From: Schoenoplectus triqueter
Taxonomy: Eukaryota; Streptophyta; Magnoliopsida; Poales; Cyperaceae
Reading direction: 5' to 3'
NCBI GenBank assembly: GCA_964058805.1
Contig: CAXKVV010000507.1
Coordinates: 1 to 64,000 of the forward strand
DNA: 64,000 nt
The notes under the pieces are model-generated. The model ran no database searches, was not told the DNA's origin, and saw nothing but the letters and a program-made list of their open reading frames with translations. Both the position numbers and the translations under genes were made by a program. Below are positions 22,230 to 32,861 of the stretch, piece by piece. Each line of letters begins with the position of its first letter. The first letter of the stretch is position 1.

Positions 22230-23252
22230 CTCTTGGGTTGTTCCACAAGTGTGATAACAAATAATTCTCTTACCACAAATGCACATCCAAATTGTTGAAT
22301 GTCTTGGAAACACAAGAAGAAAGTAGAGAGAAGTCAAATTCTGAGGGTGACAAAGAAGAGATAGTATAGGACTTACCAACATAAATAGAAGAGGCTGAGG
22401 TGGCCATGTTTAATGCAAAGAAGGATAAAATTATCAAGGTCATGAATAGATTAATTAACAATTTATGCATTAATGGATAGTGATGTCACACATTCATTTG
22501 TGAATCCTTCTGTGCTAAGAGAGAAATAGATGAAAATTACTCAAACCACATCTATGATTGTGATTGTAGCAAAGGAGATAGGATGATAACTGAATTATAA
22601 TGTGAAGCATTATTTAATATACAAGGGCATGAATTTGAGAAAAGTGTAAGGATGTTAGATATTCAAGTCTATGATATGATATTAGGAATTGATTGGCTCA
22701 CAAACTTGGGACCAATTAGAAATTCATTGGGGTAAGAATAATATAGAGTTCAAACATAAAGGCAAGGAAGTACAATTGCTGGTACAAGATGAGTTTGTTG
22801 AGGCAAAGGTGTGTGTAAGGGGGGTGGCATAGATGTTGAGAAAGAGAAAAAACAAGGGTAGTAAATTGTAGATAGCTCGTATATTTAGTATAAAAGAAGA
22901 GACTCATATACAAGTGACTACTCAACTTGAGTTAATGAAAGTGCTTAAGGAATTTGCTAATATTTTTGCTGATTCATCAACACTGGCACTTAAAAGAGTG
23001 GTAGACAATTCAATTATTTGAATACCTAACTCTAAATTGGTAAACATCAGTCCCTATAGGTACCTACACTTTCAAAAGCTGAAAATAGAAGTAATCATAA
23101 AAGAACTATTATAAAAATCATTTATTCAACAATCTAGGAGTCTTTTTGAAACTTATGTGCTATTAGTCAAGAAGAAGGATAGTAGCTAGCGCATGTGCAT
23201 AGATCATAGACGATTAAATTCTAGTACAGTAAAAAATAAATATCCTATACCA
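22230..23252 (+). pseudogene. Ty3/gypsy fragment: gag end, protease, start of RT
   Basis: In plus-strand pieces interrupted by stops and frameshifts one reads a gag tail, a protease-like stretch ending VYDMILGIDWLTNLGPI, and the entry of reverse transcriptase: ISPYRYLHFQKLKIEVIIKE, LLVKKKDSS*RMCIDHRRLN, and VKNKYPIP at the end. These match the order and wording of plant gypsy polyproteins (PYRYPH...LVKKKDGSWRMCIDYR). The fragment stops abruptly at about 23252, where copia gag sequence begins. No LTR of this element was identified. Inactive. Confidence 0.8.
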
Positions 23253-24027
23253 GCAAGGAAGCAGACGGCAAAAGAAGCCTGGGATGCACTCAGGGAGATG
23301 CAAATTGGCGAAGATCGTGTCAAGAAGGCACGCGTACAGTTGCTGAAATGACAACTGAATAAGTTACATATGAAGGACTCTGAAACGGTAAATGAGTTCT
23401 CTATAAAGCTTACTACGCTGGTGGCTGAGATTCACTCGATTGGCACGAAGCTTGATGATAGCGAGGTTGTTGAGAAATTATTCAGTTCAGTACTAGATCG
23501 CTTCCTCCAGATTATTAGAACGATTGAGTAGTTTGGCGATATCGAGAAGATATCGGTTTCAGAGGCAATTAGCCGTCTCAGAACCTTCGAGGAAGGTCTT
23601 AAAAGGCAACTGCACTCAAAGAGCAGTGAAGAACAATTACTTCTCACCCAAGCCGAGTGGGAGGCAAGGTGTACAAAGGGCAAGAAAGATGACAGTTCTG
23701 GCAGTGCCAAAAGAGGAGGACGTCACATAAGAGGTCGTGGACGTGGGCGTGGATATGGTAGAGGTTGTGGAAATTATGAACGCACTAAAGAAAACCAAAA
23801 ACCACGCAACTTCGACAAATCCAAGGTTAAGTGTTTTAATTGTAATGAATATGGTCACTTTGCAAAAGAGTGTCCCAAACCAAACCGAAGAGAGAGAGCC
23901 AACCTTGCTACAATGCAAACTGAAGATGAACCGGCATTGTTGATGGCTGAAACTTGTGTTCTGAACCATGCAATACAGGAGGAACATGTGTTACTACACG
24001 AGGACAAGATGATGACAAAGGTTAACT

Positions 24028-24489
24028 TGATAGAATTAGAGGTTGGTAGATAAATGAGAAAAGATAAAAGAAAGGTGGATAAAAATAAGCAAATATTTTC
24101 TATTGACTCTTATAACTTTCTTGCTTACAAAACAACAGAATACAACTCTTTATATAGACTAAACATCTAAGAAGACTCTAGAAATTCGTAATAAAAACAT
24201 ATAATAAAAACAGAATTCTAAACAGCACCCTTTCAGCTGACCTCTGTCCACTAAAATCACCATAACTTTCTGTAGGGAACTCCAAACGACTTAAAATTTG
24301 AACCATTGGAAACTAGACTTCAATAGCTTTCCATCCATAGGTCATGCACTAAATTCCACATCTATTTGCCCCTTCAAATACTGTCATTAATCAGCCTTAA
24401 AATTCTGCCAAAGTGCTGAAGCCAAAGAGTCTCCCTTTATTTTCTAATTTATTTAACTTTAATACTAAAATTAAGTTTATCTTTTAACA
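24028..24489 (-). mobile_element. Solo LTR with 5-bp target duplication
   Basis: This 462-bp insertion has TG...CA ends and is flanked by TAACT at both 24023-24027 and 24490-24494. On the minus strand it has a promoter-like CTATATAAAGAG, so the LTR is in minus orientation. There is no internal retrotransposon sequence, so it is what remains after LTR-LTR recombination. It interrupts copia fragment A between the zinc knuckle and the protease. Skipping it and one TSD copy leaves the copia frame continuous. Confidence 0.85.
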
Positions 24490-25134
24490 TAACTACACCC
24501 AAGACAAGATGTGGTATGTTGATACTGGTGCAAGTAACCACATGACCAGTTGTATTGATAAATTCACCGAGATTGACATGACCTTCAGAGGATCAGTAAA
24601 GTTCAGAGATGGCTCGACAGTGGACATACACGGTAGAGGTTCAGTGCTAGTTGAGTGTCTCAATGGAGAACATTGTTTGCTTACAAATGTCTACTACATT
24701 CTAATGTTGAGAAGTAGCATTATAAGTCTTGGTCAATTGGATCAGAATGGATGCAAGATTGTAATTGAGGGAGGAGTGATGACTATCCTGGATAGGACAC
24801 AAAGGCTACTAGCAAAAGTGAGCAGGTCAGAAAGTCATTTATATTTGCTGCACATTCCTCAGGCTCTACCAGAATGTCTCTTAGTTAGAAGCAAAGAAGA
24901 TGCATGGCGTTGGCATGCACGTAAACTTTCATGCCTTAATGATGTTAAGTCAGAAACAGATGGTGCACGACCTACCCATAATTGAGCATGAGGACCACAT
25001 ATGCGATGGTTGTTTGATTGGAAAGCAACACCGAAATTCATTTCCAGCAGTGGCGAAATTTCGAGCAGAATCACCTCTTGAGCTATGGCATGGAGATTTG
25101 TGCGGGCCAATAACTCCTGCTACACATGGAGGCT

Positions 25135-25482
25135 TGTTGAGAATTGATTCAAAATATATTTTTAGAATATTTTTATTTAGGAAATTATTTTTAGTAAAAT
25201 TAATTTCAGCAAGGATAGAATTATTATAGGGTTATTTTAGGAAAGACAAGAGTCAAAATTATTAGCAATTATATTTAGAAAGTAATGGAGTTAGTGGGGT
25301 AATTTATAGGAAGTAGTGGATGATATTTTAGGAATGTAGTAGAGTTAATTTAAGAAAGTTATATGCTATATAAACCATAGAACATTATAGAATTGTATGT
25401 CTCCAATATGCAATGATTAAGAAGAGAGTTTCAGCAGAAATTATTTATTAGTTTATTTGTTTATCCTTCCATTATTCCAACA
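25135..25482 (+). repeat. 5' LTR of the gag-only element
   Basis: Starts TGTTGAGAATTGATTC and ends ATTCCAACA. It contains a TATA-like TGCTATATAAACC at about 25369 for transcription of the element. It is nearly identical to the 3' LTR. Confidence 0.85.
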
Positions 25483-25523
25483 ATTTTGGCATCAGAGCCG
25501 GTAGAAATCTTGGGCTGTTTTCA

Positions 25524-26300
25524 ATGGCAGAAGCAGGCGCCAACATGTCTAATCCATCGATTCCGCTGTTCAAGGGAGAAAACTATGAGTTATGGAGCAT
25601 CAAGATGGTGACATTGTTCAAGTCTCAGGGCTTATGGGATTTGGTTAATAATAGTGTACCAGATTCAGATCCAAACCAGCAAGAAAATGAAAGGAAAGAT
25701 GCAAGAGCGTTGTTCTACATTCAACTAGCAGTTCATGACACCATATTCTCCAGAATTGCAGCAGCCACCAATGCAAAGGAAGCATGGACAACCCTGAAAA
25801 TAGCATTTCAAGGGAGTACTCGAGTCATGGCAATCAAACTTCAAGGCCTACGCAGGGACTTTGAAATATTGCAGATGAACAAGGAAGAAACAATACAAAA
25901 TTTTCTTTCAAGAGTACAAACGGTGGTCAATCAAATCAGAGTATTTGGAGACACCATGGAGGAGAAGATTGTGGTGGCAAAGGTGTTGAGAAGTCTAACA
26001 CCCAAGTTCGATCATGTGGTAGCAGCAATAGAAGAGTCTAAAAATCTAGACACTTATTCCTTTGATGAACTCTGGGGGTCATTGCAGACTCATGAATCAA
26101 GAATGTCAAAGACAGAAGATAAAGGTGATGAGAAGGCTTTTTACATGAAGGGAGAATCATCAAGAGGCGACTACAATCCCAGCAGAGGACGGGCTAACTC
26201 CGACAGAGGAGGTAAAGGCCAAGGAAAAAGCAATCAAGTAGATTGCTACAATAAAACAAAGAGAAGAAAACCAAGCAAATCATGCAGAAGAGAAGGATAA
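25524..26300 (+). CDS. Copia-type GAG protein of the non-autonomous element
   Basis: A 258-residue ORF starting 23 bases after the primer-binding site. It opens with PLFKGENYELWSIKMVTLFK, the DUF4219/N-terminal gag signature, followed by the UBN2/Retrotran_gag_2 region with AKEAWTTLKIAFQGSTRVMA and FLSRVQTVVNQIRVFGD. It ends in a basic glycine-arginine tail (RGDYNPSRGRANSDRGG). The expected CCHC zinc knuckle is not intact: after VDCYN the sequence shifts frame, apparently because the knuckle codons were deleted. Copia gag proteins form the cytoplasmic virus-like particle that packages element RNA. An intact gag-domain ORF without pol suggests it may still bind or package RNA, which is inference. 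Confidence 0.85.
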   Translation: MAEAGANMSNPSIPLFKGENYELWSIKMVTLFKSQGLWDLVNNSVPDSDPNQQENERKDARALFYIQLAVHDTIFSRIAAATNAKEAWTTLKIAFQGSTRVMAIKLQGLRRDFEILQMNKEETIQNFLSRVQTVVNQIRVFGDTMEEKIVVAKVLRSLTPKFDHVVAAIEESKNLDTYSFDELWGSLQTHESRMSKTEDKGDEKAFYMKGESSRGDYNPSRGRANSDRGGKGQGKSNQVDCYNKTKRRKPSKSCRREG

Positions 26301-26316
26301 ACAACTAACTCTATTC

Positions 26317-26886
26317 ATGACAAGCAATTTAATTGACAAAGTTGATGCAAGCAACATCAGAGAGTTTGGAGGCAAGCTTGAATCTCCTTCGACCGTTGTT
26401 GAAGAGCTTCTACTATCACAAGAGAGGCAATTGACACTTTTGGCATCTAACCAAAGAACAAGTAATGTATATAGTTTATCAGGATTTATGCAAGATCATG
26501 AGGCTGAAGGTTCAGAGAAAGTTGAGAGTGCATCCCAAAATGAGGAGGTGGCATCTACTCCGATAGTTGACTATAATGAAGAGTCTGTTATAGAGGAGTC
26601 ATCTTCTCCGAAGAAGAAGACAAAGCACCCATTTAGTGTCATCAAGAAATCTACCAAGGCTAAGGAAGCTGAACCAAAATATGATGAGCCTGATTCAAAT
26701 ACACCGATTCCTGAGTTGGGTTCAGCGTCAAAAAAGGGCCGGACTAGCACTACTAAGAAGGTTGTGAATATTAAAAAAGAAGTGATTAAAAGACCAAGAG
26801 CCAAAAGAAAGAAGAGGAGGTCAAGAGCCAAAAGAAGGAAAAAAAAGGCGGCGCTTGTCAATTCTAATGGAAACAATCATCAATAA
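26317..26886 (+). CDS. Lysine/serine-rich ORF inside the retrotransposon, origin unknown
   Basis: A 189-codon ORF in a different frame just after gag. The first dozen residues (MTSNLIDKVDAS) and the out-of-ORF codons before them still look like copia gag tail. After that the sequence is not pol. It has an acidic serine/glutamate region (residues ~60-95), then PKKKTKHPFSVIKKSTKAKE, and a very basic C-terminus (about 145-178) with runs of K and R that resemble bipartite nuclear localisation signals. No protease, integrase, RT or RNase H motif is present. It ends shortly before the purine tract. It could be a captured host gene piece (a nuclear, chromatin-type low-complexity protein) or a degenerate spacer. 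I cannot identify the source. Confidence 0.5.
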   Translation: MTSNLIDKVDASNIREFGGKLESPSTVVEELLLSQERQLTLLASNQRTSNVYSLSGFMQDHEAEGSEKVESASQNEEVASTPIVDYNEESVIEESSSPKKKTKHPFSVIKKSTKAKEAEPKYDEPDSNTPIPELGSASKKGRTSTTKKVVNIKKEVIKRPRAKRKKRRSRAKRRKKKAALVNSNGNNHQ

Positions 26887-26942
26887 AGAAGTTTGCGAAA
26901 GAAAAGCAAATTTGGAGTTAGAAATTTTGAATCAAGGGGGAG

Positions 26943-27291
26943 TGTTGAGAATTGATTCAAAATATATTTTTAGAATATTTTTATTTAGAAAATTATTTTT
27001 AGTAAAACTAATTTCAGTAAGGATAGAATTATTATAGGGTTATTTTAGGAAAGACAAGAGTCAAAATTATTAGCAATTATATTTAGAAAGTAATGAAGTT
27101 AGTGGGGTAATTTATAGGAAGTAGTGGATGATATTTTAAGAATGTAGTAGAGTTAATTTAAGAAAGTTATATGCTATATAAACCATAGAACATTATACAA
27201 TTGTATGTCTCCAATATGCAATGAATTAAGAAGAGAGTTTCAGCAGAAATTATTTGTTAGTTTATTTATTTATCCTTCCATTATTTCAACA
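26943..27291 (+). repeat. 3' LTR of the gag-only element
   Basis: A 349-bp near-identical partner of 25135-25482. Most differences between the two are transitions, as expected for methylated transposon DNA. Confidence 0.85.
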
Positions 27292-28047
27292 GAGGCAAGC
27301 TTTTTCCTATTTTTGGTTGACAATTGTACTAGATTCATATGGCAGGTGCTGATCTGAAGCAAAGATAAGACATTTGAAGTATTTAAGAAGGTCAAAGCTG
27401 CAGCCGAAATGGAGAAAAACAGTAAGCTGAAAGCTTTGCGCACGGATCATGGCGGCGAATTCACCTCAAATGAGTTAAAGCAATACTGTGAGCTGCTGGG
27501 AATTAAGCTTTATTTAACGGCGCCTTATCCTCTTCAGCGGAATGAAGTTGTTGAACGAAAAAATTAGACGATGGTCGGTATGGCAAGGAGCTTGTTGAAA
27601 AGCATGGAAGTCCCAGGTAAATTTTGGCGAGAAGCAGTATCAACTGCCGTATATCTCCTAAATAGAGCACCAACAAAGAGCTTCACCGGCAAAACTCCTT
27701 ATGAAGCATATCATAACCGCAAATCATTTGTTGATCACTTTCACATCTTTAGATGTATGAGACACGTAAAAATGTTACACCTCATCTTTCAAAACTTGCA
27801 GACCGAAGCAAACCAATGGTGTTTATTAGTTATGATTCGAATACAAAAAGCTACCAAATGTTCGATCCAAAGTCAAAAAGAGTAGTGGTGACACGAGATG
27901 TTGTGTTTGAAGAGGAGAAGAAGTGGGAGTGGAACAAATTTCCAGTAACAGGAACAGGAGCAGCAGGAACACTCTTACAGCACACTATTTTACAATAGTT
28001 GGTTGTACTGATAAAATAAAATATAAATTATAAGAAAAATCTAATTA

Positions 28048-28230
28048 CCTTATACGAAATGAATTGAATTTTATGAGTCGGAACCAAAATAATACTTGAA
28101 TCAATCTCATTCGAAATGAAATGGATTGAATTTTATGAGTCGGAATCAAGATAATACTTGAATCGATCTCATTCGAAATGAATTGAATTTTATGAGTCGG
28201 AACCAAGATAATACTTGAATCAATCTCATT
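28048..28230. repeat. Minisatellite, about three copies of a ~63-bp unit
   Basis: The unit includes GAATTGAATTTTATGAGTCGG, then AACCAAGATAATACTTGAATC and AATCTCATTCGAAATG. Three tandem copies with few differences lie directly after the end of copia fragment A. Confidence 0.8.
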
Positions 28231-29835
28231 GATATAGATTTAGAAATAAAATTGCAGCTTAAAATTGATTTCCTGCATGAATCAAATAAATGTTTTATTT
28301 GTGTTATAACAATTCTTTTTTCGAAGGGTTCCATTTTTATTAAATAAGAAAATTTATGTACATAATTTTGACAGATCGATGGCGATTGTCGTAAGCTTGG
28401 TCATGGTGATAAGAATATCTTTCTCTTATTAATATAATTTATCTTTTACGTATTTTATTTTTCTTACCTCTTCTTTCTCTCTGTTCTTCTGATTTTCATT
28501 TTCTACCTCATTTTCTTTCCCGGGTTTTCTTTTTATTTCGATTTCTACTTTCTTTTTTATTATCGATGAGAGTGGAGGAAACAAAAGAGATTAATCCACC
28601 GCCTAGTATGTACCTCGTGTCATCCAGATAAACGCCTACGTGTCCTCTTCTTCTTTTTTCCTTTTGTTTTCTTTCCCGGTTTCCTTTATTTTTCCCATTC
28701 TTTACTTCCTTTTATTTTCGTTTCTGATCTTATCTACAGCGAGAGAAAGGGCTTCCAACGCGTCCTTCAAAGAGAGCACAACGTGTTCCATTTTGTTTTA
28801 TTTTTTATTTACTTTTATAATTGACACCCTCAAGTTATTTCATATTAGAAATTACTGGGAATTTTATATTAAAATTTTAGAATGTTACAATACTAGTACC
28901 AATTACATGCTAAAGATGTTAATTGTTAGAATAATTAATTATTAAAATAAGTATTAAGCTATTGGCATGTAACTACAGCTTTTTATACTGTCTTTATTTG
29001 TACTTTCTTTTCTGAAAATTTCTAGATATAATGTTGTAGGAAACAGGTTCTAAGAAAAGAAATATCTTGGGGTATTAGAACTTATGATAGAAAGTTATTA
29101 GGCTGATATTGAAGGAACAATTGTTGAAGGTCAAAAGATTTGTCAACCTAAAAAGTAAATTTGGGTATTTAAATTAAAAGTATTTTGTACAACTTTGAAT
29201 TATGTATTGAAAATAAATTTCAGCTTTCTTGTTTTATTTGAATATAATTGCAAAATATTATAGTACTGATGTACAATGTAATATGGAATCATCCAAATTT
29301 TTAGAGTGTAATATGTACACCACTTAAAAAAACACTTGCAGTCTCCATTACCCATCGCGTAAATTCATGTTGCTACAGGCCTACAGCACCTAGCTACGCT
29401 GCATAACAGAAAATTAATTCTCTGACGCGTTGTGTCCTAAGTCTTAGGACTAAAATGGTCTTAAGTTTTGTTTTATCCATCAGATCAATGTTATTTTATC
29501 AATCTTAATGTAATTTATTTTCAATCTGATACTTTTTTTTAATCTCAATGCTAAACCGACGAGTGAAATAAAGTTTGAGATCAACTTCGATCTTAAGTTT
29601 TTGGGACACCCGATTCCTTGACAAGCTATTAATGAAGTGCACACCAAGCGATTGGAGCTTTGTGGGGGTCCCATCTTTTAGCACACATCTCAATTTCATC
29701 ACAGAGCTGGTAATGCGCTGCACTTGATCACCATCCTACATAACAACACTGCACCAGATGTGACTAAGAAAATTAACTATAACCACTTTTTGTTGTAGTG
29801 GGCGGCCTACGGCAGCATGCATGAACACATGTTAT
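28231..29835. other. Intergenic stretch, little recognised
   Basis: AT-rich with CT-rich patches at 28440-28740. A possible CACTA end TTTTTGTTGTAGTG lies at about 29785-29798 without a convincing partner (CACTGCACC lies only 54 bp to its left). Minus-strand ORFs of 64-72 codons around 29480-29723 show no known domain. Confidence 0.35.
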
Positions 29836-29985
29836 GTAGTTAAGCTGTATTCGTGTGTCAGTTAATTATATGAATTGATGTTATTATATAAGCTGTACTC
29901 GTGTGTCAGCTAACTATATGAGTTGATGTTATATATGTAGTTAATCTGTACTCGTCTGTCGGCTAATTATATGAGTTGAATGTAT
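29836..29985. repeat. Tandem repeat, three ~52-bp units
   Basis: Three diverged copies of AAGCTGTACTCGTGTGTCAG followed by 'TTAATTATATGAGTTGATGTTAT'. Non-coding. Confidence 0.7.
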
Positions 29986-32533
29986 CTTGACTAAACAAAA
30001 GTTGCTTGAAAAAACTATTGCAGGAGAAGGTCCATTTGGACTTTGTTCCAAAAATGTATGACCTAACAAAAAACCCTTATTAATGGATGTGTAGTTCGCA
30101 GTTAATACTTTTCCGGGATTGAACTTTCCGCCCAACTTTATACATAAATTAGAAGGACTCCTCACCCCTCAACAAACTAGAAAGAAAAGTATGTACACCT
30201 CCTTTTAGGTAATAAATAAAGAGAAGGAATTTAATTATTATTTTTTTTGGTGCTCATGGTATTTATTTATTTATTTATGTATAAATTTAAAAATGTGAAC
30301 CGTTAGATGTATTATATATCATCTCAATTGTATATATATGAAAAATCATAAAATGTTAACTTCACTTGAATAGCCATCAAGTAACGTGTCTAAATTGAAA
30401 ATTTTGGTCCGTTGATTTTATTAACGCTTGATGCCTATATAAATAATATCGAAATGATATAATTTTTTGTATACATATATAAGATGATATTTAAAAAATA
30501 TTCCTTCAATTAATTTTGTTATTTAAGAATTTAAATAATAGTTATTTGATATTTAATTTTAATGGCACCGATGTGGTACCAAAATGGTGGTAATTGAATC
30601 CCTTCTCATAAATAAATTAGACTGAAACATTTTCAACGCAATTTATTTCGAGTGTTCTAATTAATTAGTTGCCACGCAATAATATATAATCATGTACAAA
30701 GTATCTTGTGGCCTTGTATATTGTCTTTATTCTTCCACTGTAGTTATTATATATATATATAGGAGCGAAAAGAGAATTTCACTGCAGTATTAAATTCATT
30801 TTGTTAATGATATTAGCTAATATATATCAGCTTGCGCGCAGTGCTGCATGTCTTCTATGGGAAGTGCTGCATGTCTTTTATGTTGTCTGGCATGCTTTCA
30901 TTTATATTTCAATATAAAATACTAAAAACTCAGATTTTATTTTTTTTTATACTTGAAATATCAATTTAACTAGCACAATAAAAAATTATATCAAAATCTT
31001 ATAAAATATATTTTTTTTATATATTTTTTTATTTTTGGAAGATGGCCCTAAGATAACTGGAAAATAGTAATAATTGTATATATATGTCAAAATGATGATT
31101 TTCAAAAATCTTTAAAAATAGTACAAAAATTCTAAAAGTGATTAAATTTTGCATTCTACAACATTTTTGGTATAAATATTTTAGTCAATTATTTAAATTG
31201 ACATTTTGATCATGGAAAATTAAAATTTAAGTTGTCAGTATTTAAGATTGAAATACAAATGAAAGCACCTCAGACAAACTCAATATTAATTAAATAATTA
31301 TATTTTGTAGTTATTTTGTTCACTATATAGATAGCTTGTTAATCAAATGTTATGTGATTTGATCTCGTATAAATGGATGCATCAGAGGAGACGTTAATAT
31401 TCAGAGTTCAAACTATAAAAAATTGAATCACTAAAAAAATGGTACTCAATAATTAGTTGATGAGTTCGGTTTCGAGTGGAATTAACGATCTAAGAAAGAA
31501 AATGAAAAAAAAAATGTTGCACGCATCTCTTTTCTTCTAGTTGCAGGAATAAATGTGGTGGCAAAAGTTGCCTCCTGTATAGCAAATTAAATCACGCGTG
31601 ACAATACTGTTACTCGTTAATTAAAGAAAGAAACTACGTACAAAACGAGTCATGCAACTTGCGAAGCAATTTGTCAGACATATTATCAGCAAGAAATATG
31701 TCATACTCAAATTTAAAGGTCCGGAATTCTGCTATTGCTCCCGTTCTTGATCTAGATAGGACCCTCATATACATATAAACCCAAGTTTCATAAAATCGGA
31801 ATCGGATTCGAATCGACAAGTTGACCTTAAAATTGGAATTGGAAAATTCGGCAATTGGATCGGAAACTCGGATTTTTTTTTTTTGAAAAAAACTTAATTT
31901 TCATTAAAAAATAGAAAAAATAAAAAATATATTTAATCACAAAGTAATGTTAAAGCAACACATTACATTTAAATAATCCACTATATTAATATAATATAAA
32001 CATTCAAACTGATCAGATAACCTGATACATTCTCACATTTAGAACAAAAAGATACAAAAATAAAAAAATATTTAATTAATGATAAATCAAAATACATATA
32101 TAAATTTAAACTTAGATTATATAGAATTACAATTGAAACACATTCATTTATTGTCAGAAACTATGTTGAGTTGGCTGGATCATTTCGTCACTATGATTAT
32201 ATGTCTGTGCATGTGATTTTCTATCAATAGACATTACGAAGGCACGGTCAAGTACTTACTCAATTTTTTTTTTCAATTCTGATTTTTCTATGCGTAAATA
32301 AATGAAAGAAATAATAGACAATTTAACAAAATTAATTTGATAATTATATAACATATAAAACTATTGTCAATATTATAAATATTATATAGGTGGCATAATA
32401 CATCAACAACTGATCAAATATCAATTGAATTGAATCATTATTTTTTTTACAAATTAAAACATTTAAGTTTTCACTCGATCACTATAATTATTCCTCAAAA
32501 CTCTTTATATAACAGTTCCAGACTTAAAATCGG
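29986..32533. other. AT-rich stretch upstream of KCS copy 2
   Basis: No genes were recognised. From about 31790 to 31870 the sequence is rich in AATCGGAATCGGA-type motifs, and at 32525-32600 in GACTCGG motifs. These may be the two ends of an old, undefined transposon covering roughly 31.8-32.6 kb, but I could not match them as inverted repeats. Confidence 0.35.
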
Positions 32534-32570
32534 TTGACTCAGTTTTGACTCGGTTGACTCGGTCTTGACT
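32534..32570 (+). promoter_or_regulatory. Cluster of four W-box motifs (TTGACT)
   Basis: TTGACT occurs at 32534, 32545, 32554 and 32565, within a short direct repeat of (TTGACTCGG). The spacing is 11, 9 and 11 bp. W-boxes (TTGACC/T) are the binding sites of WRKY factors. The cluster lies about 220 bp upstream of the likely TATA box and 300 bp upstream of the ATG of KCS copy 2. A role in regulation is inferred from position and motif only. Confidence 0.45.
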
Positions 32571-32751
32571 CGGTCGTGACTCGGCCGAGTCTGCCGATTT
32601 TGATGATTTTCTTTTGAAAAAACGGTCAGTCGTAAAAAACCTCCGTCATTTATTCATAAGTAACCGAGAGTTTACTCCATATGCTCAAGCTGAACTCATA
32701 TTAATATATTATGTACTATTCATTTTCTTCCATCCCCGGGATTTTGAGTTG

Positions 32752-32758
32752 TATATAT
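32752..32758 (+). promoter_or_regulatory. TATA-like box of KCS copy 2
   Basis: TATATAT lies 104 bp before the ATG at 32862. The expected leader contains a C10 tract (32791-32800) and a (CA)n run (32806-32820), giving a CT/CA-rich 5' UTR. Confidence 0.5.
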
Positions 32759-32861
32759 GTATTAGAGATACCTAGCATAAAAAGTTGACACCCCCCCCCC
32801 TCCTCCAACACACACACACAAAAAAAATCTCTCTAGAGGGATCACAAAAAGAAAGATTTCA

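Larger units (their letters stand above)
25135..27291 (+). mobile_element. Complete non-autonomous copia-type element (gag only, no pol)
   Basis: Both LTRs are present: 25135-25482 (348 bp) and 26943-27291 (349 bp), each TGTTGAGAATTG...CAACA. By eye they differ by about nine substitutions and one indel, so the insertion is fairly young. A primer-binding site TGGCATCAGAGCCGG (25487-25501) follows the 5' LTR and is close to the initiator-methionine tRNA type. A purine tract CAAGGGGGAG precedes the 3' LTR. The target duplication is GAGGC (25129-25133 and 27292-27296), with one extra T at the left edge. The 1.46-kb interior holds a copia gag ORF and a second ORF unlike any pol domain. It is nested in the integrase region of copia fragment A. 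It belongs in the TR-GAG/LARD category of elements mobilised in trans. Confidence 0.85.
23253..27998 (+). pseudogene. Ty1/copia fragment A (gag, protease, integrase), with two nested insertions
   Basis: A copia element lacking both LTRs, RT and RNase H. In order it has: UBN2-type gag (AKEAWDALREMQIGEDR at 23263 onward); an RGRGRGRGYGRG run; the CCHC knuckle CFNCNEYGHFAKECP (~23830-23875); the protease start MWYVDTGASNHMTS (24509); gag-pre-integrase with ICDGCLIGKQHRNSFP (~25000); then, after the nested element, integrase with LRTDHGGEFTSNELKQYCEL (~27440), MARSLLKSMEVPGKFWREAV and YLLNRAPTKSFTGKTPYEAY, ending at VVVTRDVVFEEEKKWEWN (~27900). Several in-frame stops show it is dead. Its reading frame is interrupted by a solo LTR (24028-24489) and by a complete element (25135-27291), and it lines up again once each is ignored. 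Confidence 0.85.

Noticed and set aside
28048..28230. Regular ~63-bp repeats resembling a CRISPR-like array
   Set aside because: The units are directly tandem without spacers and lie in a plant genome, so this is a minisatellite.
29745..29798. Possible 54-bp CACTA element (CACTGCACC ... TTGTTGTAGTG)
   Set aside because: Far too short, with no matching target duplication. At most a truncated end.
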